From DATJHM01 sp963777355 (GTDB lineage Bacteria; Chloroflexota; Ktedonobacteria; Ktedonobacterales; Ktedonobacteraceae), in the NCBI GenBank assembly GCA_963777355.1, contig CAVZQK010000026.1, forward strand, positions 247,984 through 311,983: DNA of 64,000 bases, read 5' to 3'. The position numbers were made by a program, and so were the translations under genes. The notes under the pieces were generated by a model, which had not been told where the DNA came from, did no database searches, and saw only the letters and a program-made list of their open reading frames with translations. Positions 18,534 to 27,922 of the stretch are shown piece after piece (within the stretch, counting starts at the first letter, position 1; each line of letters starts with the position of its first letter).

Positions 18534-19531
18534 ATGAGCGAGGATTTGCGGGAGAGGGCTTGCTGGTTACTGCTGGTTTACGAGAGTAAGCTATCAGTTC
18601 GGATTGTGAATGATATTCTTGTTATCTGGTGTAAGCAACTTGGACGTACCTTGCAAGAGTTTTTTGCGGCTAGTGCGCAGGAATGGGATGTAATTTGTCA
18701 TCTCAAAGCTGATATTGTACAGAAACTAGAAGAGACAAGGGAAAAACTAGTTGGGCAGATATTTCTTGCTGAGCAGTTACAGCATGCTCATATACATATG
18801 ATGACGGTTCTTGATCCTGTTTATCCACGCACGCTGAAATCTGCTCTTAGTCGCAATCATATTCCTCCGTTATTATTTTACATGGGAAATCTGGATATTT
18901 TGACTCGTCAGACAATTGCTCTTATTGGTTCACGAAATGCTCATGATGCAAGCTTGACTTTTACCAGGGAAGCTGCAAGGTATCTTTCTGCACACGGCGC
19001 AAATGTGATTAGTGGATATGCGCGAGGCGTTGATCGCGCTGCTTATGAAGGGGCGATGAGTTCGGAAGGGTGTACAACAATTGTATTGCCGCAGGGCATT
19101 CGCAAGCTAAGTAAAGCCAGATGCGAGAGTTGCAGGCGAAGACGGAGGTGGGTACTGCTTTACTGATTAGCCAGTTTCATCCAGATGCGTCCTGGCAGAT
19201 AAGTCGAGCTATGGAACGTAATCAGGTAGTGACGGGACTGGCACAAATCGTAATTGTTGCTGAGTCCGATGTAAAGGGAGGTACCTGGGAGGGAGCGCAT
19301 GGTGCTTTGAAGCAGAAGAGAAGCGTGTATGTCCGTCTGGATGAGCCGGAAGTGTTATTGCCTGGCAATGCGCTTTTAATAAAGGCCGGAGGTATACCCT
19401 TGCCCTGGTCATCTTCCAATCTTGATGATGCCTTTGCACCTCTTCTACAAAAAAGTGGTGAAGTGCGTGAGAGGCAGGATGCCAGTCATATTATGCCAGA
19501 TCAACTTTCCTTGTTGGCTAGTGAAGGATAG
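18534..19531 (+). CDS. DprA-like protein of the RecQ-PRTase operon (one apparent frameshift)
   Basis: DNA-processing A-type Rossmann protein. Conserved blocks: DPVYPRTLKS, PPLLFYMGN, IALIGSRNAHDASLTF (nucleotide-like loop), NVISGYARGVDRAAYEGAM and CTTIVLPQGI. After KLSKA near 19115 one base is missing; the rest continues as MRELQAKTEVGTALLISQFHPDA, then WQISRAMERNQVV, QIVIVAESDVKGGT and a short C-terminal tail. Classical DprA loads RecA onto single-stranded DNA during transformation, but here the gene lies between two helicases, with no com genes, so a role in DNA repair or defence is more likely. GAGGAG 6 bases before the ATG supports the start. The stop TAG directly abuts the ATG of the next gene. 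Confidence 0.85.
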
Positions 19532-20959
19532 ATGGATCGAGAAAATCAGATGACAACGACTCTGGAATTGCGGGGGCGGGATCTGGCGATTGTGCCCCCG
19601 CTTGAATGGCGGCAGTTGCCCTATCGTGAGCTTATCACAAGGCTGTTTGGGAAGAATTTGCCGGGGGAGATCCTGGAGCGCATGTCTCAGGATAAACGGC
19701 ATCTGTTTTTGCGCATTCAGCCGTACTATTTTTCACAGATAAAAGAGGCCTTGCACAAACAGCAAATATCCTGTACGGTGGCATTTGAAGAGCGTCCAGA
19801 ACTGCCCTGGCAAACAACGCTGGCGTTAGAGCCGCGTCCGTATCAGCAGACGGCTCTAGAAAAATGGCAGGCTGCTAGCAATGCAGGTGTCGTGGTGCTG
19901 CCAACCGGTGCTGGCAAGACATTTGTGGCGGCCCTGGCTATCCACGATCTGAGCGTCTGGACGCTGGCGGTGGTGCCGACAATAGATCTGTTACAGCAGT
20001 GGCGAGCGGCCCTGGCGGCGGCGCTCTCGCTGGATGCTGCGGAGATCGGCGTTTTTGGTGGGGGAGAAAAGACGATCAAGCCCATTACCATCATGACGTA
20101 CGACTCTGCGGCGCTTTATCCCCGCGAACTGAGCCATTTTGCTCTGCTCATTTTTGACGAATGTCATCATCTCCCCGCTCCAACCTATCGGCTCATTGCC
20201 GAGAGCGCTTTTACCCCTCTGCGTCTGGGCCTCAGTGCCACGCCGGAGCGGAGCGACATGGCCCACGCTGATCTGGTAGAGTTAATTGGCCCGGAGGTCT
20301 ATCGTCGTTCACCTGCTGAACTGGTAAAAGGTCGCTATCTGGCCCAGTATCAGGAAGAGAAGGTAGATGTGGCGCTTTCACCTGAGGACGAGGAGCGGTA
20401 TGCAGAGCAACGCCGGATCTATCGTTCGTTCTTGCAGCGTCGGCGAATCATCATTCGTACTCCTGAAGACTTTCAACAGAAGCTCATCTTTCTCAGTGCG
20501 CGAGATCCAGAGGCACGTGCTGCGATGCTCGCCTGGCGATCCGCACGCAACATCTCTATGAATGCACCGGGCAAATATGCCCAGATTGAATTATTGCTAA
20601 AACGGCACGCCCAGGACCAGGTAATTCTCTTCTCGGAATACAACTATGTCGTTGATGAGATCAGCCGCCGTTTCTGTCTTCCCAGTATTACCTACAAGAC
20701 TCCTGCAGAAGAGCGCCGGACAATTCTAGAGCGCTTCAAAACCGGAGTATATACCAAGCTGGTGAGCGGTAGGGTGTTAAATGAGGGCGTGGATGTTCCC
20801 GATTGCCGCGTAGCGATTATCGTCAGTGGCAATAGCACAAAGCGAGAGTATATCCAGCGGCTTGGACGTGTCTTGCGGCCCAAAGAGGGGCAGGCGATGC
20901 TCTATGAGCTGATCACAACAAATACTACAGAAGAAGATGTGGCGAAGCGCCGTAAATAA
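19532..20959 (+). CDS. XPB/Rad25-type DEAD-like DNA helicase
   Basis: Superfamily 2 helicase, 475 aa, of the archaeal/bacterial XPB type. An N-terminal damage-recognition-like region (1-95) precedes LRPYQ-type entry PRPYQQTALEKW, Walker A LPTGAGKT (near 122-129), DECHH (near 207) and LSATPER. The second RecA lobe has SEYNYVV, RVLNEGVDVPDC and the arginine-finger motif IQRLGRVLRP. In archaea XPB works with the nuclease Bax1 (DUF790); a Bax1 homolog is encoded at 30.6 kb in this window. It starts on the base after the DprA-like stop, so the three genes 16476-20959 form one operon. Expected role: opening damaged or bubble DNA for a nuclease. Confidence 0.88.
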   Translation: MDRENQMTTTLELRGRDLAIVPPLEWRQLPYRELITRLFGKNLPGEILERMSQDKRHLFLRIQPYYFSQIKEALHKQQISCTVAFEERPELPWQTTLALEPRPYQQTALEKWQAASNAGVVVLPTGAGKTFVAALAIHDLSVWTLAVVPTIDLLQQWRAALAAALSLDAAEIGVFGGGEKTIKPITIMTYDSAALYPRELSHFALLIFDECHHLPAPTYRLIAESAFTPLRLGLSATPERSDMAHADLVELIGPEVYRRSPAELVKGRYLAQYQEEKVDVALSPEDEERYAEQRRIYRSFLQRRRIIIRTPEDFQQKLIFLSARDPEARAAMLAWRSARNISMNAPGKYAQIELLLKRHAQDQVILFSEYNYVVDEISRRFCLPSITYKTPAEERRTILERFKTGVYTKLVSGRVLNEGVDVPDCRVAIIVSGNSTKREYIQRLGRVLRPKEGQAMLYELITTNTTEEDVAKRRK

Positions 20960-20986
20960 GAGCTTTTTTCTGAAGCGTAAGCGCGA

Positions 20987-22656
20987 TTAGCCGCTCATAC
21001 AAACATCGTTCGCGTTTGCTTGAGAGCAAGATTGAATTGTGAACTGTGTAGTGCTCGCGCTCATAGGCGCGTAGTAGAGCCGGGCGTTTGGATTGGTATA
21101 GGGTACCATAGGATCGAGAATAGTTTCGTCTGTGACGAGAAACACGGGTTTATTGGACAACAAATTTTTCATTTGTGGTACCGTGACAGTTGTGTCCGCC
21201 GCATTATTTTGCACTGCTAAGGGCCAGTGAGGTGGACTGATGTCAATGCTATTGGTTTCTATCCAGGCATAATACGTATGACCCGGCTGTGCTGGTTTGA
21301 GGGGAGCAATCTGGATATGTAATTGCCCACTTGTGTCTGTCACATTGCTAATTTGTAATGTCCCGGCTTTTTGTATCTGTTGAATTGAAGGGGCTGGTTT
21401 GTTTTGCCGAAGGAGTAGCATTGTGACACCGGTGCTGAGTACCAGGGCTAGTAGCGTGATCAGGATGAACGCGGTAAGTTTGCGTTTTGAAAGAAATGGT
21501 GTTGTTTGTGATCTGGCTGGCAAGCCCGGCGCTACTGGTTGTGGCTGAGCAAAGGATTGAGGGGGAGAAAAGGGCTGTATAGTAGGGTAAGCAGGGGTAT
21601 TTGGGGAAACTTTTGGGTTGGGCGTTGAGCGATAGCTGGTGGTTGAATTGGTCGCATCTCTATGATGGGTTGTGGGCGAACTGGCAATTGTGGTGTTAGA
21701 CCGGTCTGCGCAGGGGCGATAGGTCCGGTAGTACCTGATCGAGAGCGAGAGCGGGCACGTTGTGTATGAATAAAGCGTTCGGGAAGCAAAGCATTCAAGG
21801 CACTGGCGAGCTCAAGTGTCATCTCAGATGCGCTATTATAGCGGTCATCAGGCTGTTTAGCGATACTTTTCAAAATAACCGCTGAGAGGGCGGCAGGAAT
21901 ATTAGGATTAATCAGGGCGGGTGGTGTTGGTACCTCATGGAGCTGCTGCATAAGGATAGCCATCGTCGTTTCACCTCTGAAGGGCGTCACCCCGGTTACG
22001 ATCTCATAGAGAATAATACCGAGAGAGTAGAGATCGCTGCGTTTATCTCCATGCTGACCGCGTGCCTGCTCAGGTGAGATATAGAGCGGAGTGCCGAGGA
22101 GAGAGCCGGCAATTGTACCCGTAGCGGCACCTTGCAGACGTGCAATGCCAAAGTCGGTGAGGATAGGTTCGCCCATCTCGTAGGTTGTGGGGAGGCGCTG
22201 GTCGAGCAGAATATTGGCCGGTTTGATATCGCGATGGACCATGCCTTTTTCATGTGCATAATCCATCGCCAGACCGATGATAGCAAAAAGATAGGTGATA
22301 GTCTCAGCACTGGGAAACGTTCCCTTGCGAGATGTGCTACGAATATAATCGGCCAGCGTTTGCCCTTTGACATAATCCATAACCATATAGGCGACGGTTT
22401 GACCATCAGCTTCAGTCGTCACATCGAAGTCATGAATTTGCACAATATTGGGATGGCGCAGGGAAGCGATAAGCTGGGCCTCACGTTCAAAGCGCAGCGT
22501 AAACTCAGGATCATGCTGTAAATCTGTGCGCAACAACTTGATAGCCACGACTCGTTTGAGCTGGCTATCAAATGCTTTCCAGACCTCGCCCATGCCGCCC
22601 TGGGCCAGGCGAGACTGCATCTCATATTTTCCAAGTTTCCGGGTTCCCTCTCCCAT
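20987..22656 (-). CDS. receptor-type Ser/Thr protein kinase 1 (apparent frameshift in the Pro-rich linker)
   Basis: PknB-like kinase domain at the N-terminus: glycine loop RLAQGGMGEVW, AIKLL lysine, catalytic HRDIKPANILL, and DFGIARL, so it should be active. The uninterrupted kinase frame ends at 21532. A Pro-rich linker in a second frame (including PTIQPFSPPQSFAQPQPVAP) runs into the frame 20987-21523, with a membrane helix (TAFILITLLALVLSTGVTML) and an outer domain containing GHTYYAWIETN. The neighbouring paralogs have the same kinase-linker-helix-outer-domain order in one frame, so I join the pieces; the shift lies between about 21600 and 21720. The outer domain resembles the RskA anti-sigma beta-fold. 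ATG at 22656 with AGAGG upstream. Convergent with the XPB helicase. Confidence 0.8.
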
Positions 22657-22726
22657 GAGCACATCCTCTGCTTAAACAATCTCTAAGACCGGTATGGCTC
22701 TGATTTTGCTCCTCCCGGACATTTTC

Positions 22727-25192
22727 TTAGAGGGTTGTGGGGACATTTGAACTGACGGCCAGAACCGCCAATTGTTGTATTTCATAATGGACCTGGAGCA
22801 CGCCCCCCTGCACCGTATTGGTAGTGGGGTTAAGTTGTCCTAGATAGGCATACTGAGCCATTGTTGCCATATCATCCAGCGTTGCCCCTGCATCAGCTTG
22901 TTTGAACTGGGTAAGATTATTACTCATTTGATATAATTGTATCGCATCTTGCCGTACTTTTGTAAGCCATAATTTGGCCTGATTGACATCATCCAGAATA
23001 GTCGTTGTATGCTGAAGAAACGCTTTTGAGATGTGGGGCGCTTTCGCAACCTGGCCCACATGAAGTTGTACATGGTCAACATAGCCCGGAGGGTCTGTCC
23101 TGTAGGTACTGACTGCCGCTGTACCCTGTCCGCCAACAGTCAACAGGGCGACTTTGGCGATAGCTGGATCAACCTGTAGAGGCGTATTGGCAGGTATATC
23201 AACTTGATAGTGTCGTGTCCCGTCGAGGTATTCCAGAATACGCTCGATCTGGTAGTGTGTTAAATTAAGGTTGTCCTGCGAGGTAGCTGGTCCCTGCCAG
23301 TAGTCGCGGGCGCTGATTGCCCATTCCAGAACTTTTTCGGTATTTTTGTACATCCAGAAGTCGAGGCCACCGGGAAGACCCAGAACCTGGATATTGGTTT
23401 CGTTGTAAAACAGGTGGCGGATATGGACGAGTGCCGTAAATCCGACCCCATCGCCAGGAATTTGCTCTTGGGGAATCTCGGCATAGTAGCGCCAGGTTGT
23501 ATGGTCTGTGGAAGGGGCGCTGGGCGTCAAGCCGGATGCTTCCTCGGTAATAAGCAGGCGGCTCGTTGTAGAGAGCAGATTTGCATGCTGAGCATTACCA
23601 GCGTAAAAGTAGTCGACAGTATTGTTTTGCACAGGCAAATGATTGGTAAGCAAAATGGGTGGACGAATGGGGCGTGGTCCAGTGTCATCTGGATTTTGCT
23701 CTGGATGTCTATCTGGCAGGAGCCAGGCGTAATAGCTCTTTCCTGCATGGGGGGCTAGAATATGTTGTAGATGAATTTTCATCTGATCGGCAATACCATC
23801 CGACGTACCTGCGGTTACCTGGCCGCTACTCACATAGAAAGCCTGCCCGACGATGGGCGAGATGGCTACAGGCGTGGTAGGGGATGAGTGCCGTAATAGG
23901 AACAATGCTCCCAGGCTCGAAGCGATCAGAATGACGATTAAAGCAGCAATAAGCACTGCCAGCAGGGCTCTTCTACGCCTATCTGGTGAACCTGCTGGCG
24001 GTTGAGGTGAGACGGCGTAAGGGGGGTGAGGTGCTTGAGGAGGAGCCTCAACGGGTCTTGTTGGTGATGAGGCTGGATAAGCGTTGGTAGGTGTGGGATA
24101 AAGCATCATAGGCGTAAAGCTGTTGCTACTGTTGTTGGGAGTGGGGGTAGGGGTCGGCATATTTCCCTGGCCGCCAGTCGTGCGCACTGCAATGCCTGGT
24201 GCAGCCTGGCTTGTTGCTGTAGCAGGGAAAACAGGCATGGGTCCTATATGCGTGGGCATATCTTCGGTATCTGGGGGATAAGAAGGTCCTCCCAATGCCT
24301 CTGGGACAGGAAGTTGAAGCGCTTCGGCAATCGCTATCGCCATAGCTGACGCACTGGAGAAACGGGCATCAGGTTCTTTCGCTAGACTGCGCATAATGAC
24401 GACATTTAAGTTCGCGGGTAGAGCAGGATTAATCAGCGCAGGATTTATGGGTGGTGTATTGACATGTTGGGTAAGCACCTCAACGGGAGTATCGCCACGG
24501 AAGGGTGGAACACCTGTCACGATCTCATAAAGAATCACCCCTAGCGAATAGAGATCGCTGCGCTCGTTGCCTGGATAGCCTTTTGCCTGTTCAGGAGAGA
24601 TGTACAGAGGCGTTCCCATTTGAGCGCCAGTAAGGGTATTCGTCGAGGTGCTCATAAGCTTGGCAACGCCGAAATCGGTGAAAATCGGTTCTCCCATTGG
24701 ATTGCGTGCGGTATTGTGTGCATCCAGGAGAATATTGGCGGGTTTAATATCGCGGTGAATCATCCCCTTCTGGTGAGCGTAGTCGATAGCCAGGCTGATC
24801 GAGGTAAAGAGATTGACAATCTCGGTCCACGAAGGGATATTGCCTCGGTTCGAGCTCTCGTGAATATAATCGGCCAGCGTATGCCCCTCAACATAGTCCA
24901 TAACCATATAGGCGACAGAGGCGGGGATGGCGGCTGTCTCTTCACCTGGCGGCACAATCTGGAAGTCGTGAATCTGGACAATATTGGGATGATGAAGTGA
25001 GGCAATAAATTGAGCCTCACGTTCAAAACGCTTCGTAAAATCTGGATCTTCGCGCAGATTTGGTTGCAGTACCTTAATTGCCACAAAGCGTTGTAGCCGT
25101 GTGTCACGAGCCTTCCAGACCTCAGCAACGCCGCCATGACCCAGGCGTTCTAGCAATTCATATTTCCCAAGACGTTGTGGTAGAGTACTCAT
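22727..25192 (-). CDS. receptor-type Ser/Thr protein kinase 2
   Basis: 821 aa, one frame. The cytoplasmic PknB-like kinase (about 10-275) has RLGHGGVAEVW, VAIKVL, HRDIKPANILLD and TDFGVAKL with SPEQAKG, so all catalytic residues are kept. A Pro/Thr-rich linker of about 120 residues follows, then a membrane helix (ALLAVLIAALIVILIASSL, about 418-438). The outer part contains an RskA-like beta segment (AGKSYYAWLLPD) and a helical C-terminal region of about 250 residues (QIERILEYLDGTRHYQ; YVDHVQLHVGQVA) shared with the next two paralogs. Likely role: sensing an extracellular cue and phosphorylating cytoplasmic targets. Second of four tandem copies, all on the minus strand. Confidence 0.9.
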   Translation of the reverse strand: MSTLPQRLGKYELLERLGHGGVAEVWKARDTRLQRFVAIKVLQPNLREDPDFTKRFEREAQFIASLHHPNIVQIHDFQIVPPGEETAAIPASVAYMVMDYVEGHTLADYIHESSNRGNIPSWTEIVNLFTSISLAIDYAHQKGMIHRDIKPANILLDAHNTARNPMGEPIFTDFGVAKLMSTSTNTLTGAQMGTPLYISPEQAKGYPGNERSDLYSLGVILYEIVTGVPPFRGDTPVEVLTQHVNTPPINPALINPALPANLNVVIMRSLAKEPDARFSSASAMAIAIAEALQLPVPEALGGPSYPPDTEDMPTHIGPMPVFPATATSQAAPGIAVRTTGGQGNMPTPTPTPNNSSNSFTPMMLYPTPTNAYPASSPTRPVEAPPQAPHPPYAVSPQPPAGSPDRRRRALLAVLIAALIVILIASSLGALFLLRHSSPTTPVAISPIVGQAFYVSSGQVTAGTSDGIADQMKIHLQHILAPHAGKSYYAWLLPDRHPEQNPDDTGPRPIRPPILLTNHLPVQNNTVDYFYAGNAQHANLLSTTSRLLITEEASGLTPSAPSTDHTTWRYYAEIPQEQIPGDGVGFTALVHIRHLFYNETNIQVLGLPGGLDFWMYKNTEKVLEWAISARDYWQGPATSQDNLNLTHYQIERILEYLDGTRHYQVDIPANTPLQVDPAIAKVALLTVGGQGTAAVSTYRTDPPGYVDHVQLHVGQVAKAPHISKAFLQHTTTILDDVNQAKLWLTKVRQDAIQLYQMSNNLTQFKQADAGATLDDMATMAQYAYLGQLNPTTNTVQGGVLQVHYEIQQLAVLAVSSNVPTTL

Positions 25193-25219
25193 AATCTAGT
25201 CTCCCTCTCTCCGCACTTT

Positions 25220-27602
25220 TTATTCACAGCCTGAGCCGTTACTCCCGTGACAACTCGTAAGATCAAAGGTAGCAAGCCGCTGCATATTATAGTGAATCTG
25301 GATGACTCCTTCTTTTATCTGATTGGTATTAGGATCAGTCTGTCCGACAAGAGCCGTATTGGCCTTTGTGAAGAGATCGTCCAGCAGTTGTGCCCCGGCG
25401 GGTTGCGTGAGCTGATTGGCGGGTAGATGAATCAGTTTTTGTGCGTCGAGATGGACTTGCTGCATCCAGGCCTGCACATTATTAATCGCGAGATTAATCT
25501 GGATGGCGAGAGCCTTCTGCTCTGGAGTTACGCCAGGAGCGACAGTGATAGCACGTAGATGATTCCCGATATGCTTTAGATAGCCAGGTGGATTTTGTTG
25601 CACATCGAAATTGAGCATCGCCACTTTCGCAATATTTGGGTCGATCTCGACAGGAGGAAGTCCAGCTGGAAGATTTTCCGTCTGAATATAGCTTGAGCTA
25701 TCGAGATAGTCGAGAATACGTACAAGCTGGCGACGAATAAAATCCGTATTTTGTGAGTCGCGTATACTTCCCGCAGTCTCCAGGATTTTCAAGGTATTAT
25801 TGAAGAGCCAGAGATCCAGGCCACCGCTCAGCCCTGCTAACTTGAGCTTCGGGTCCTGGGAGAGGAGATGGCGCATGTGATCGAGCAAGCTATATTTTTC
25901 GGGATCGGTTGGACTAGGGATCGTCGAGATTTCAGCCGCGAAACGGTGTGTCTGTGGATCGAGGGACGGATTGGCGGGTGGCGTGTCCGCGCTCTCCTCT
26001 GTCACCAGGATACGGCTATAGCTGGCTAGCAGATTATTATGCTGGTTATCGCCCTGGAAGGTGGTTGTAATCTGTCCACCATGCGACGATGTGGCAAGCA
26101 GCAGTGCTTGTACCTGGCTACTACTATTATCGGGACTCAGTAGCCACATATAATAACTCTGACCAGCCGCCGGTTGAGGTAGGCTCTGCAAAGAGATCTG
26201 GAGACGATCAGCGGTCCCTTGAATTGTATTGGGATCAAGCTGCCCACTACTCACAAGAAATGCGTGCCCAAAGAGAGAGTTGGATGCTGGCAAAGAAGAA
26301 GAAGTTCCTGGTTTTGTCGGATTCAAAAAAAGGATACCAAGTGCGGAGGCAAGCAGGACCACTATGAGAAGCGCGATCAATGCCAGGTAGAGTCTTCCTG
26401 GTCGCCGCTGTATTTTTTTAGGCAGTGGTGCAACACCAGGAGGCGTTTGCCGTACTGTCTCAGAAAATGCGTATGGCTGTGAATTTTGCCGGGTAGAGGC
26501 TCCGCTGTCGCCAGAACGTGAGGCCTGAATAGGTGCCATTCCGCCAGTGTTTCTGGCCGCTTGTGTCTGCGCTGGTGAATAGCCGCTCCCAGTTGCAGGG
26601 ATGGCGAGATGACTACCCGATGGTTGTTGTATATATGGTGTAGAGGAAGGATACTGAGGAGTATTGCGGGGATCGAGAGCTGGCATTGGCCCAGAGAGGC
26701 TGGTGGGGGCAAAACTTGGCGTTATACTTACAAGATTTGGGAAATCTTTCGATACTTGTAAGGCTCGTGCCGCTGCACCTACTAGAGCCATTGCGTTGGG
26801 AAAGCGATTTGCCGGTTCTTTAGCCAGACTACGCATAATAACGGCGGTCAGAGCCGGACGAATACGAGGATTAATCAGGCTTGGTGAGGTTGGCATCGCG
26901 TGAATTTGTTGTTCCAGGACTTCAGCTGACGTTTCTCCTTGAAATGGCAGCGCTCCTGTGCTCAGTTCATATAAAAGTATGCCTAAAGCATAGATATCAC
27001 TGCGCAAATTTTCATGCAAGCCTTGAGCGCGTTCAGGGGAAATATAGTATGTGGCTTCGAGTGGCAGAGCGTGGGCAGGAATAAGATGTTGCATCCCAAA
27101 GCCCAGCAATTTTGCATCTCCTATTGCACTGTGGCTGGTGTCGCCTTTGTCTAAAAGAATATTCGCGGGTTGAACTGCACCGTGAATAATCCCCTGTTGA
27201 TGGGCGTAATCAATAGCACTGGCAAGCGCCATCAGCAGTTTGATCATCTCATTAGCATCAAGAAATGTCCCTGCATGAATCGTTGCCTCAAGGAAATCCG
27301 GGAAGAGTTGGCTTTCTCTATATTCTGTGATCACACAAGCTTTGTTCCCTTGTGCATTTGTGATCAATTGTGTATCGATTATCGGCGCAATATGGGGATG
27401 ATGAAGTGTAAGAAGCTTTTGCGTCTCCTGAAGGAATCTGGGAGCAAAATCGCTTAATGCCGCCTGGGGAATGTGCAAGAGTTTAAAATGCACATAGCGC
27501 TTTTGCTGCGTATCGAAAGCTTTCCAGAGTTTCACTCAAACGATCACTTTCCAGAGATTCCTGAAGCTCGTATTGGTTAATACGATGTTGATCCATGCTC
27601 AT
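25220..27602 (-). CDS. receptor-type Ser/Thr pseudokinase 3 (apparent frameshift near the start)
   Basis: Same architecture as its neighbours: kinase fold, Pro/Ser-rich linker, membrane helix (YLALIALLIVVLLASALGI), RskA-like segment (AGQSYYMWLLSPD), helical outer domain. The catalytic elements are degraded. The glycine loop reads SLESDRLSE with no glycine, HRD is replaced by HGA in IIHGAVQPANILLD, and DFG is replaced by GFG. The VHFKLL lysine remains. The continuous frame begins at 27535. A TTT run at 27530-27532 with one extra base explains how the true N-terminus (MDQHRINQYELQESLESD, ATG at 27602 or 27596) joins LWKAFDTQQKRY in line with paralog 2. Probably a regulatory or scaffold receptor, not an active kinase. 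Confidence 0.82.
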
Positions 27603-27922
27603 TGACCACCCTCGTTTCTGCGTAAAAGCCTTATGTTTTGTTTGCCGACCACACCTACATTCTGCAAGAGGATAGATCTTGTTATAGCTATGATTTTAGT
27701 AGAATAGATGGAAAATTGTGCAAGCCATAGCTATATTTATTGTTCCAATTATCGATTATGCTATGCTTTTTTGTCAATATACTTCTTATATATTTTGCTC
27801 ATTTATGATAAGCCCATGATAAATTATGCAGCTCTACTATCAGCAGCTATGTATGTGCCAGGGCCTCATTATACGTTAGACGATGGCTAACCTCTTTTTT
27901 AGGGCCTAAAAATAAGATGTTG
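27603..27922. other. intergenic region between kinase genes 3 and 4
   Basis: About 320 AT-rich bases, the longest gap inside the kinase array. It probably holds a promoter for gene 3, because genes 1-3 are closely spaced and gene 4 is set apart. A short plus-strand frame (27708-27890) shows no protein character. No strong hairpin seen. Confidence 0.35.

Noticed and set aside
18534..19531. DprA as a natural-competence gene
   Set aside because: No comEA/comEC/comF neighbours; placement between two helicases argues for another role.
27708..27890. 60-codon open frame between kinases 3 and 4
   Set aside because: Low-complexity AT-rich text, no ribosome-binding site.
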